From Archangium gephyra (GTDB taxonomy: Bacteria; Myxococcota; Myxococcia; Myxococcales; Myxococcaceae), in contig NZ_CP011509.1 in assembly GCF_001027285.1 (NCBI RefSeq), positions 10,502,501-10,566,500 on the forward strand: 64,000 nt of DNA, written 5' to 3'. Below are positions 55,399-63,073 of this stretch, one piece after another. The notes under the pieces were generated by a model, which did no database searches, was not told where the DNA came from, and saw only the letters and a program-made list of their open reading frames with translations. Both the position numbers and the translations under genes were made by a program. Numbering within the stretch: position 1 is the first letter of the stretch; each line of letters begins with the position of its first letter.

Positions 55399-57081
55399 AT
55401 GACGCCCTCCACCGACAGCCTCCGCCAGCGTGCCAGCCAGTGGCTCGAGCCCATCTCCGCCGAGGCGCCCACCGGAGCCTCCTCCAAGCACCACCCCACC
55501 TACGAGAGCGTCTTCTCGGAGGTGGCCCGGCTCGAGTCTCCCGCGGGCGACGCCGTGCGTTGGGACGAGGTCGTCCGCGATGCCGGGGAGTTGCTGCGGA
55601 CGACCACCAAGGACCTGTGGCTGGCCTCCTACTTCGCCTACGGGCTGTACATGACGGAGGGCCTGCCCGGCGCCATCACCGGGGCGACGCTGCTCGCGGA
55701 GCTGACCGAGCGCTACTGGCAGGGCCTCTTCCCCGAGGCCTCGCGCCTGCGCAGCCGGGGCCTCGCCCTGTCCTGGTACGTGGAGCGCATGAAGCACGTG
55801 CTCCCCACCCTCCAGGCCGACAGCACCTCGCCCGCCGTGGTGGAGGCCCTGTCCACCGCCGTGTCGAAGCTCGCCGAGGTGACGCGCACGCGCCTCGCCT
55901 CCCAGGGCCCGGCGATGGGGCCCCTCCTCACCAGCCTCGAGCGGCTGCGCGCGAGCATGCCCGCCGAGGCCGCGACTCCCGCGGTGGCCGCGCCCACACC
56001 TTCCGCGCCCGCCGCCCCGCCCGCGCCGACCAGCGCCGCACCGGCCACCGCCGCGCCTCCGCCCGCGCCCGCTCCGGCCACCCCGGTTGCCGCCAGCCCC
56101 GCTCCCGCCGCGCCTCCGCCCGCGCCCCCCGCGCCCGCTCCGGCCGCGTCCATCCACGCCTCCCAACTCCCCGCCGTGCCGGGCGGCGAGCTCACCAGCG
56201 CGGATGCCGCCACGGACTTCCTGCGCAACATCGGCTCCACGCTGACGAGCGCTTCCGGAGTCATCCGCCGGGCCAACCCGGCCGACCCGCTCGCCTATCG
56301 CTTGCTGCGCACCGGGCTGTGGCTGCACATCACACAGCCACCTCCCACCGGTGCCAATGGCAGGACATCCCTCCCGGCCCTGCCCGCCCATCTGCGCACG
56401 AAGCTGGAAACCCTCTCAACCCACTCCCGCTGGGCGGAGCTGCTCGACGAGTCCGAGTCCGCCTTGTCGCAGTATCGCTTTGCGCTGGACCTGCAACGTT
56501 TCAGTGTCCATGCCCTGGCATCCCTGGGTGACACCCATGCCTCCGCGCGTGAGGCATTGCTGCTGGAGCTGAGCAGTCTTCTCAAGCGCCTGCCCACGAT
56601 GGTGGAGCTGGTGGCGTCGGACGGCACGCCCGTGGCGGACGAGGCCACCAAGGAGTGGCTCAAGCGCGAGGTGCTCGCGAAGCCCGGCGCCGCGCCACGT
56701 CCCCCCATCTCCATGCCGCTTCCTCGCGGGCTCGAAACTTCCGCCCCGGGTGCGGCTCCCGAGGCAGACGCCCAGGCGCTGCTCGCCTCCGCCACCACGG
56801 CCCGCGCGCTCTTCGTCGCGCGACTGCAATTGGCGCGCATGCATGCCCAGGCAGGACAGCTCACCACCGCCCGCGCGCTCTACGAGGTGCTGGATGCCGA
56901 GTGCACCGCGCACTCTCTCGATTCCTGGGAACCGGCACTCGCCGCCGCCTGTCTCGAGGGATTCCTCACCTGTACCCTGGCTACAAAAGAATCACAGGAC
57001 ATCCTGGTAGGAGATTACTGGATCCGTTATCGTCGTCTCGTCCAGCTCGACCCCGCTGCAGCCCTGCGCGTTCAACCCTGA
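55399..57081 (+). CDS. tssA: T6SS cap/baseplate protein TssA
   Basis: The 560-residue protein has an ImpA_N domain (residues 1-150; LEPISAEAPTG ... DLWLASYFAYGLYMTEGLPGAITGATLLAELTERYW), a long Ala/Pro linker (about 195-265) made of APAAPPAP-type repeats, and a C-terminal helical region (VGDYWIRYRRLVQLDPAAAL). This resembles the VasJ-type TssA, which directs sheath assembly. It starts at ATG 55399, with AAGGAG upstream. The linker is the least conserved-looking part of the operon. Confidence 0.9.
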   Translation: MTPSTDSLRQRASQWLEPISAEAPTGASSKHHPTYESVFSEVARLESPAGDAVRWDEVVRDAGELLRTTTKDLWLASYFAYGLYMTEGLPGAITGATLLAELTERYWQGLFPEASRLRSRGLALSWYVERMKHVLPTLQADSTSPAVVEALSTAVSKLAEVTRTRLASQGPAMGPLLTSLERLRASMPAEAATPAVAAPTPSAPAAPPAPTSAAPATAAPPPAPAPATPVAASPAPAAPPPAPPAPAPAASIHASQLPAVPGGELTSADAATDFLRNIGSTLTSASGVIRRANPADPLAYRLLRTGLWLHITQPPPTGANGRTSLPALPAHLRTKLETLSTHSRWAELLDESESALSQYRFALDLQRFSVHALASLGDTHASAREALLLELSSLLKRLPTMVELVASDGTPVADEATKEWLKREVLAKPGAAPRPPISMPLPRGLETSAPGAAPEADAQALLASATTARALFVARLQLARMHAQAGQLTTARALYEVLDAECTAHSLDSWEPALAAACLEGFLTCTLATKESQDILVGDYWIRYRRLVQLDPAAALRVQP

Positions 57082-57164
57082 CATCCGGGCAGCACTCACG
57101 GACAAGCGCCACCTGGCGACGAACCCACCGCATCACCCACTTCACGTGAGAGGAGAAGCAGCAG

Positions 57165-57665
57165 ATGAGCAAAGAGAGTTCCGTCGCCCCTACCGAACGC
57201 GTCAACATCGTCTACAAGCCCGCCACGGGCAACATGCAGGAGCAGGTCGAGCTGCCCCTGAAGATGTTGATGATGGGCGACTTCACCGGCCGGCAGGATG
57301 ACCGTCCGTTGGAGGAGCGCGCCCCCATCAACGTGGACAAGATGAACTTCACCGAGGTGATGGCGCAGCAGAACCTCAAGGTGGACATCTCCGTCACGGA
57401 CAAGCTGTCCAGCGAGGACGGCGCCAACCTGCCGGTGTCCCTGCAGTTCAAGAGCCTGGCGGACTTCGCTCCCGAGAGCATCGTCAACCAGGTGCCCGAG
57501 CTGAAGAAGCTGCTGGAGCTGCGCAGCGCGCTCAACGCCCTCAAGGGCCCCCTGGGCAACGTCCCGGCCTTCCGCAAGAAGCTCCAGGCGATGCTCGCCG
57601 ACGACGAGGGCCGCAAGCGCCTCATCAGCGAGCTCGGCCTCAACGGTGGTGAGACCCAGAAGTAG
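57165..57665 (+). CDS. tssB: T6SS sheath small subunit TssB (VipA)
   Basis: The 166-residue protein shows NIVYKPATGN, ELPLKMLMMGDFTGRQDDRPLEERAPINVDK and FKSLADFAPESIVNQVPELKKLLELR, the full TssB/VipA pattern. With TssC it makes the contractile sheath. GAGGAGA is an unusually strong ribosome site for this operon, in keeping with a highly made structural protein. Confidence 0.96.
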   Translation: MSKESSVAPTERVNIVYKPATGNMQEQVELPLKMLMMGDFTGRQDDRPLEERAPINVDKMNFTEVMAQQNLKVDISVTDKLSSEDGANLPVSLQFKSLADFAPESIVNQVPELKKLLELRSALNALKGPLGNVPAFRKKLQAMLADDEGRKRLISELGLNGGETQK

Positions 57666-57686
57666 TCCAGAGCGGGAGCGAGAATC

Positions 57687-59171
57687 ATGAGCACTCAGAC
57701 CCAGACCCAGAATGCCGCGGGCGCCGCGGCCGCCGTATCGCCCTCCCTGCTCGATGAGATCCTCTCCGAGGCGAAGATCAAGCCCAAGGACGAGGGTTAC
57801 GACATCGCCCGCAAGGGCGTGGAGGCCTTCATCGCGGAGATGCTGGCCCCCAACCGCTCCGAGGAGCGCATCGACAAGGCCCTCGTCGACGCGATGATCG
57901 CGGAGATCGACAAGCGCCTGACCTCCCAGGTCAACGAGATCATGCACCACGAGGAGGTCCAGAAGCTGGAGTCCTCGTGGCGCTCGCTGAAGTTCCTCGT
58001 GGACCGGGTGGACTTCCGCGAGAACATCCGCGTGGAGATGCTCAACGTCTCCAAGGAGGACCTGCTCAAGGACTTCGAGGACTCGCCCGAGGTGGTCAAG
58101 AGCGGCCTGTACCGGCTGGTGTACTCCAACGAGTACGGCGTGTTCGGTGGCAAGCCCTACGGCCTGCTGCTGGGCAACTACGACTTCGGCCCGGGCCCGC
58201 AGGACATCGACTTGCTGCGCAAGTGCGCGTCCGTGGCGGCCATGGCCCACGCGCCCTTCATCGCCAACGCCAGCCCGGAGATGTTCGGCGAGCAGAACTT
58301 CCTCAACCTGCCCAACCTCAAGGACCTCAAGAGCCTGTTCGAGGGCCCGCAGTACGCCCGGTGGCACTCGTTCCGCGAGAGCGAGGACGCGCGCTACGTG
58401 GGCCTGTGCATGCCGCGCTTCCTGCTGCGGCTGCCGTACGGTGAGAAGACCATCCCCGTGAAGGCCTTCAACTTCAGCGAGGACGTGGTCGGGCAGCACG
58501 ACAAGTACCTGTGGGGCCACGCCTCCACGGCGTTCGCCACCCGCGTGGCGGACTCCTTCGCCAAGTTCCGCTGGAGCCCGAACATCATCGGTCCCCAGTC
58601 CGGTGGCGCGGTGGAGATGCTGCCGCTGCACCAGTACGAGGCCATGGGGGAGATCCAGACCAAGATCCCCACCGAGGTGATGCTCACCGAGCGGCGCGAG
58701 TACGAGCTGAGCGAGGAGGGCTTCATCGGCCTGGTGTTCCGCAAGGACGCGGACAACGCGGCGTTCTTCTCGGCCAACTCGGCGCAGAAGGCCAAGTTCT
58801 TCGGCAGCACGCCGGAGGGCAAGGCGGCGGAGACCAACTACCGGCTCGGCACGCAGCTGCCCTACATGTTCATCATGACGCGGCTGGCGCACTACGTGAA
58901 GGTGCTCCAGCGCGAGCAGATTGGCAGCTGGAAGGAGCGCTCGGACCTGGAGCGCGAGCTGAACCAGTGGATGAGCCAGTACATCGCCGACATGGATGAC
59001 CCGGCCCCCGCCGTGCGCTCGCGCCGCCCGCTGCGCGCCGCCCGCGTGACGGTGGAGGACGTGGAGGGTCAGCCCGGCTGGTATCGTTGCAGCCTGCAGG
59101 TGCGCCCGCACTTCAAGTACATGGGCGCGTCCTTCACGCTCTCCCTGGTGGGCAAGCTGGACAAGGAGTGA
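57687..59171 (+). CDS. tssC: T6SS sheath large subunit TssC (VipB)
   Basis: The 494-residue protein is the usual length, with IDKALVDAMIAEIDKRLTSQVNEIMHHEEVQKLESSWR, GKPYGLLLGNYDFG, MCFxRF-type SRVADSFAKFRW and LPYMFIMTRLAHYVKVLQR, the conserved VipB blocks. It carries the C-terminal region recognised by ClpV for sheath recycling. It follows tssB by 21 bp and is separated from hcp by a 114-bp gap that holds two hairpins. Confidence 0.97.
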   Translation: MSTQTQTQNAAGAAAAVSPSLLDEILSEAKIKPKDEGYDIARKGVEAFIAEMLAPNRSEERIDKALVDAMIAEIDKRLTSQVNEIMHHEEVQKLESSWRSLKFLVDRVDFRENIRVEMLNVSKEDLLKDFEDSPEVVKSGLYRLVYSNEYGVFGGKPYGLLLGNYDFGPGPQDIDLLRKCASVAAMAHAPFIANASPEMFGEQNFLNLPNLKDLKSLFEGPQYARWHSFRESEDARYVGLCMPRFLLRLPYGEKTIPVKAFNFSEDVVGQHDKYLWGHASTAFATRVADSFAKFRWSPNIIGPQSGGAVEMLPLHQYEAMGEIQTKIPTEVMLTERREYELSEEGFIGLVFRKDADNAAFFSANSAQKAKFFGSTPEGKAAETNYRLGTQLPYMFIMTRLAHYVKVLQREQIGSWKERSDLERELNQWMSQYIADMDDPAPAVRSRRPLRAARVTVEDVEGQPGWYRCSLQVRPHFKYMGASFTLSLVGKLDKE

Positions 59172-59222
59172 GCCCGTCGCACCCGTGACACGTGGTTTCG
59201 CTGATCCCGGGCTCCATCAACG

Positions 59223-59246
59223 CCGGGCCCCCCACCAGGGGCCCGG
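59223..59246 (+). other. Strong hairpin 1 upstream of hcp
   Basis: CCGGGCCCC (59223-59231) pairs perfectly with GGGGCCCGG (59238-59246) over a 6-nt CCACCA loop. It lies 52 bp after the tssC stop. No T tract follows, so a processing or stability site is more likely than a full terminator. Confidence 0.7.
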
Positions 59247-59252
59247 ACTTCC

Positions 59253-59268
59253 GCGCCGTACGCGGCGC
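59253..59268 (+). other. Hairpin 2 upstream of hcp
   Basis: GCGCCG and CGGCGC pair around a TACG loop, ending 17 nt before the hcp start codon. Together with hairpin 1 it makes a tandem structured leader for hcp. Confidence 0.65.
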
Positions 59269-59285
59269 ATACAACGAGGTGGCGA

Positions 59286-59777
59286 ATGGCTGAGACTGTA
59301 CACCTGTACCTGAAGGCGAACGGCACGGACATCAAGGGCGACAGCACCCAGACGAGCCTGGGCCGCGGCGACTCCATCGAGTGCGTGTCCTTCGAGCACG
59401 AGGTCATCACCGCGCGTGAGTCCGGCTCCGGCCTGGCCACGGGCCGCCGGCAGTACCCGCCGATGACGATCGTCAAGCGCATCGACAAGTCCTCGCCGCT
59501 GCTGATGAAGGCGCTGTGCGAGAACCAGGTCATCGACGCGACCTTCAAGTTCTTCCGCCCCAACCCGACCGGCGACGGCACCACCGAGCAGTTCTACACC
59601 ATCGCCATCAAGAAGGGCCGCATCAACAGCATCAAGCAGCACGTGCCGGACAGCTTCATCCCGGCCAGCACCAACCTGCCCGCCATGGAGACGGTCACGT
59701 TCGTGTTCCACACGATCGACTGGACCATCACCAACGGTGGCGTGACGCACACCGACACCTGGGACACCCAGCGCTAG
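59286..59777 (+). CDS. hcp: T6SS inner tube protein Hcp (TssD)
   Basis: The 163-residue protein has VHLYLKANGTDIKGDSTQTSLGRGDSIECVSF, TGRRQYPPMTIVKRIDKSSPLL and MATVTFxFHTIDWTI-type blocks of Hcp. Hexamers stack into the tube and carry effectors. Its GAGG ribosome site follows the tandem hairpins. A third strong hairpin comes 14 bp after the stop, so the gene is flanked by structure on both sides, unlike any other gene in this operon. Confidence 0.97.
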   Translation: MAETVHLYLKANGTDIKGDSTQTSLGRGDSIECVSFEHEVITARESGSGLATGRRQYPPMTIVKRIDKSSPLLMKALCENQVIDATFKFFRPNPTGDGTTEQFYTIAIKKGRINSIKQHVPDSFIPASTNLPAMETVTFVFHTIDWTITNGGVTHTDTWDTQR

Positions 59778-59790
59778 TCCGTCGTGCCCG

Positions 59791-59821
59791 TGGGGCGCCC
59801 GGGTGAACCCCGGGCGCTCCA
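59791..59821 (+). other. Strong hairpin downstream of hcp
   Basis: A 13-bp stem with one G-T pair (59791-59803 with 59809-59821; core GCGCCCGGG/CCCGGGCGC) and a 5-nt loop ends 18 nt before the tssE start. It has no T tract and may protect the 3' end of a processed hcp mRNA or attenuate reading into tssE. Confidence 0.7.
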
Positions 59822-59839
59822 GGGCCGAGCCCGCACGCC

Positions 59840-60238
59840 ATGGCCGAACGAGGACTCCTGACACGTCTGGCCTCCAGCAGCCACGGCTCGCTGGCACCCC
59901 GCGGCAACGCGGTGGCCGCCATCTCCGAGCACCTGCGGGCCCTGCTCAACACCCGGAAGGGAGAGGCCGCCGCGGCCCCTGCCTACGGCATCATGGATTT
60001 CAACGACATCATCCACATCCTCCCGGCGGCCATCCCGAGGATGCAGCAGTCCATCCGCACGGCCATCCAGGAGTTCGAGCCGCGGTTGAAGAACGTCGTC
60101 GTCACGCACGTTCCCGACGAGCAGGACCCCACCGCCCTGCGGTTCGACATCATCGCGCAGCTCAACCTCAAGGACGCGCGCGGCACGGTCCGCTTCCACA
60201 CCGAGCTGAAACCCGGCGGCCGGATGGACCTCTGGTGA
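59840..60238 (+). CDS. tssE: T6SS baseplate protein TssE (gp25-like)
   Basis: The 132-residue protein has the gp25-like pattern: LLTRLASS, AISEHLRALLNTRKGEAAAAPAYGIMDFNDI, and a C-terminal RFDIIAQLNLKD strand. It forms part of the wedge that holds the sheath base. Its ribosome site is weak and it lies just after the hairpin that follows hcp, which fits lower synthesis than Hcp. Confidence 0.95.
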   Translation: MAERGLLTRLASSSHGSLAPRGNAVAAISEHLRALLNTRKGEAAAAPAYGIMDFNDIIHILPAAIPRMQQSIRTAIQEFEPRLKNVVVTHVPDEQDPTALRFDIIAQLNLKDARGTVRFHTELKPGGRMDLW

Positions 60239-60248
60239 AAGGGCGAGG

Positions 60249-62000
60249 ATGTTCAGCAAGTACTACCTGAGCGAGCTCAACTACCTCCGGGAGATGGGCC
60301 GGGCCTTCGGGCTCGCCAACCCGAGCGTCGCCGGCCTGCTGGTGGAGCGCGGCGCGGACCCGGACGTGGAGCGGCTGCTGGAGGGCTTCGCCTTCCTCAC
60401 CGCGCGCATCCGCGAGCGCGTGGAAGACGACGTCCCGGAGATGGTGCAGGGGCTCACGGAGCTGCTGCTCCCCCACTACCTGCGCCCGGTGCCCGCGTGC
60501 TCCATCGTGGAGTTCACACCCCAGATGCGTGCCCTGCGCGGCCGCTCGCGCATCGCCGCGGGCGCCGAGGTGGCCTCCACGCCCCTGGATGGCACCAGCT
60601 GTATCTTCCGCACCACGCACGACGTGGACCTGTTGCCGCTCAGCGTGCAGGACGCCCTGCTGGACCGCTCGTCCGTGTCCTCGCCCGTGCTGCGCCTGTC
60701 CTTCCAGACGACGGAGCAGGGGCGCGAGGAGCTGCAGAAGCCGCATGGCCTGCGCCTCTTCATCCACGGCGACATGTCCGCCAGCGCGCTCATCATGCTG
60801 TGGCTGCTGCGCTACTGCCGCCAGGTGCGCGTGCGCGGCGCCACCAGCGGGAACGAGGTGGTGCTGGACCCCAAGCGGAGCATCCGCCCGGTGGGCTTCG
60901 ACCGGCACTTCCGCCTGCTGCCCTGGCCCCGGGCCTTCGACGGGTACCGCCTGCTCCAGGAGTACTTCACCCTTCCGGAGAAGTTCCTCTTCTTCGAGGT
61001 GCATGGCCTGGAGGCCGCCGCGTCCGCGCTGGAGGAGCGCTTCGAGATCTCCTTCCACCTGGAGCGCCCGCCGCCCCTGGACGCGCGCATCACCCGGGAG
61101 ATGTTCCGGCTGCACTGCGCTCCCGTCATCAACCTCTTCCGGGCCCCGGCCAATCCCCTGTTCCACCATGCGCTGGGCCGCGAGCACCTGGTGCGCGCCG
61201 CGGAGCTGCAGCCGCCGCACGCGGAGGTGTACTCCGTGGACTCGGTGACGGGCCTGACGGCGGGCCGCAGCGAGCGCCGCACCTACCGGCCCTTCCACGA
61301 GTTCGAGCACACCCAGGGCGAGGGCTCCGAGCCCTCCTTCTACCGGCTGCGGCGCATCCACTCCCCCGTGGATGACGGCATCGACACCTACCTCACCCTG
61401 GAGACGCCGCGCGATGTGGCGCCCACGCTCGGGACCGAGGAGGTGCTGTCCATCGATCTCACCTGCACCAACCGCTCGCTGCCCGCGCGGTTGCAGGTGG
61501 GGGACATCACCCAGTCCACCCCGGCCTCGCCCACCAACGCCAAGTTCAAGAACATCACCCCGGTGAGCCGCCCGGCCCGCGCGCCCCTGGGCACGGAGCT
61601 GCACTGGCGGCTGCTCTCGCACCTGGCCATCAACCAGCACTCCATCGCGGATGGCGCCGCGCTGCGCCGCCTGCTGGACCTGTACAACTTCCAGGCGCTG
61701 GCGGACAACCTCGCCGCCCGCGCCAGCCGCCTGCGCATCAACGCCATCCGCACCGTGGAGAGCAAGGCCCTCACCCGCTTCCTCGAGGGCTCACCCGTGC
61801 GCGGCAACCGCTCCCTGGTGGAGCTGGACGAGACGAATTTCATGGGGGTGGGGGACGCCTTTCTCTTCGGGTGCATTCTCGATGAGCTGCTGGCCTCCCA
61901 CGTCACCCTCAACTCCTTCAATGAGCTGGCCATCCGGCTCCAGCCCTCGCAGACAGAGTTCGCATGGCTCCCGAGGAACGGCTTCCTGACCCTCTTGTAG
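60249..62000 (+). CDS. tssF: T6SS baseplate protein TssF
   Basis: The 583-residue protein opens with YYLSELNYLREMGRAFGLANPSVAGLL and GADPDVERLLEGFAFLTARIRERVEDD, the classical TssF/VasA start, followed by LLLPHYLRPVPACSIVEF and C-terminal LNSFNELAIRLQP. With TssG and TssE it forms the baseplate wedge. Its 3' end overlaps tssG by 37 bp. Confidence 0.96.
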   Translation: MFSKYYLSELNYLREMGRAFGLANPSVAGLLVERGADPDVERLLEGFAFLTARIRERVEDDVPEMVQGLTELLLPHYLRPVPACSIVEFTPQMRALRGRSRIAAGAEVASTPLDGTSCIFRTTHDVDLLPLSVQDALLDRSSVSSPVLRLSFQTTEQGREELQKPHGLRLFIHGDMSASALIMLWLLRYCRQVRVRGATSGNEVVLDPKRSIRPVGFDRHFRLLPWPRAFDGYRLLQEYFTLPEKFLFFEVHGLEAAASALEERFEISFHLERPPPLDARITREMFRLHCAPVINLFRAPANPLFHHALGREHLVRAAELQPPHAEVYSVDSVTGLTAGRSERRTYRPFHEFEHTQGEGSEPSFYRLRRIHSPVDDGIDTYLTLETPRDVAPTLGTEEVLSIDLTCTNRSLPARLQVGDITQSTPASPTNAKFKNITPVSRPARAPLGTELHWRLLSHLAINQHSIADGAALRRLLDLYNFQALADNLAARASRLRINAIRTVESKALTRFLEGSPVRGNRSLVELDETNFMGVGDAFLFGCILDELLASHVTLNSFNELAIRLQPSQTEFAWLPRNGFLTLL

Positions 62001-63004
62001 AGGCGGCCCAGCTGCTGGGGGGAATGGCCAAGGAAGTCGGCTTCTTCCAGCTCGTGGCGTACATCGAGCGGCTCACCGCCGGGGCCGCCCGCGTGGGCAG
62101 CGTGGGGCCGGTCATCGAGGAGATGATCCGCTTCCGGCATGATGCCTCGCTGGGCTTCTCCTCGGGAGACGTGAGCGAGGTGACGCTGCGCAAGGTGCCC
62201 GTGCGCGCGGAAGAGCCGTACGCCCGGCGGCAGCTCTTCGAGGTCGTCACCCAGTTCCTCGGACTCACCGGCTCGGTGAGCCCGCTGCCGATGTACATCG
62301 CCGAGGAGATTGCCCAGGAGGACCCGGACCACGCCGTGCGCCGGGAGTTCCTGGACCTCTTCCACCACCGGCTGCTGTCGCTGCTCTACCGCATCGAGTC
62401 CAAGTACCGCGTCACCAGCGAGTCCAACTCCACCAACACCGACCAGTGGTCCCGCCGGCTGCTGGCGCTCGCCGGTTTCGACACGTACGAGACCGAGCGC
62501 ACCAGCAAGCTGCCCACGCGCAAGCTGCTGCGCATCGTCCCCCTGCTGGCCTCCCGCGCACGCACCGCCGAGAAGATGGAGGCGGCCCTGGAGGACGTGC
62601 TCGGTGACCAGCTGGAGGGAGCGCGGGTCCGGGTGGAGCAGTTCGTGGGACGCTGGGTGGACATCGACGCCCGGCTGCAGCTGGGCCGCAACAACCACAT
62701 CCTCGGCAGGACGACCGTCCTGGGTGGCAAGGCGTTTGATCGGATGGGGAAGATCAAGATCCACATCGAGCCCCTGCCCACCCACCTGTACCGGAGGATG
62801 ATGCCGGGCGGAGACCTGTTGCCCCAGGCCCGCGAGGTGGTACGGCTCTTCCTGAAGGACCCGCTGGAGTACGAGTTCGAGCTGGGCCTGACGGAAGGCG
62901 TCACCCAGACGTTCAACCTCTCGAGCACCCAGTCGGCCCAGTTGGGGCGGGACACGTGGCTCGGCAAGGGCAGACAGATCCGCCTCTCGATTCCAGTCGT
63001 GTGA
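61964..63004 (+). CDS. tssG: T6SS baseplate protein TssG
   Basis: The 346-residue protein has FFQLVAYIERL near the N-terminus, FRHDASLGFSSGDVSEVTL, LTGSVSPLPMYIAEEI, and FLDLFHHRLLSLLYR, all TssG/VasB features. It starts inside the end of tssF (37-bp overlap), which ties the amounts of the two wedge proteins. The gap to clpV is about 70 bp. Confidence 0.95.
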   Translation: MAPEERLPDPLVEAAQLLGGMAKEVGFFQLVAYIERLTAGAARVGSVGPVIEEMIRFRHDASLGFSSGDVSEVTLRKVPVRAEEPYARRQLFEVVTQFLGLTGSVSPLPMYIAEEIAQEDPDHAVRREFLDLFHHRLLSLLYRIESKYRVTSESNSTNTDQWSRRLLALAGFDTYETERTSKLPTRKLLRIVPLLASRARTAEKMEAALEDVLGDQLEGARVRVEQFVGRWVDIDARLQLGRNNHILGRTTVLGGKAFDRMGKIKIHIEPLPTHLYRRMMPGGDLLPQAREVVRLFLKDPLEYEFELGLTEGVTQTFNLSSTQSAQLGRDTWLGKGRQIRLSIPVV

Positions 63005-63073
63005 AGCACGGCCCTGGGGGGTGCCGGCAACCGACGGCGCTGGCACTCCTGATAGATTTTCCGCCGTCCCCTG

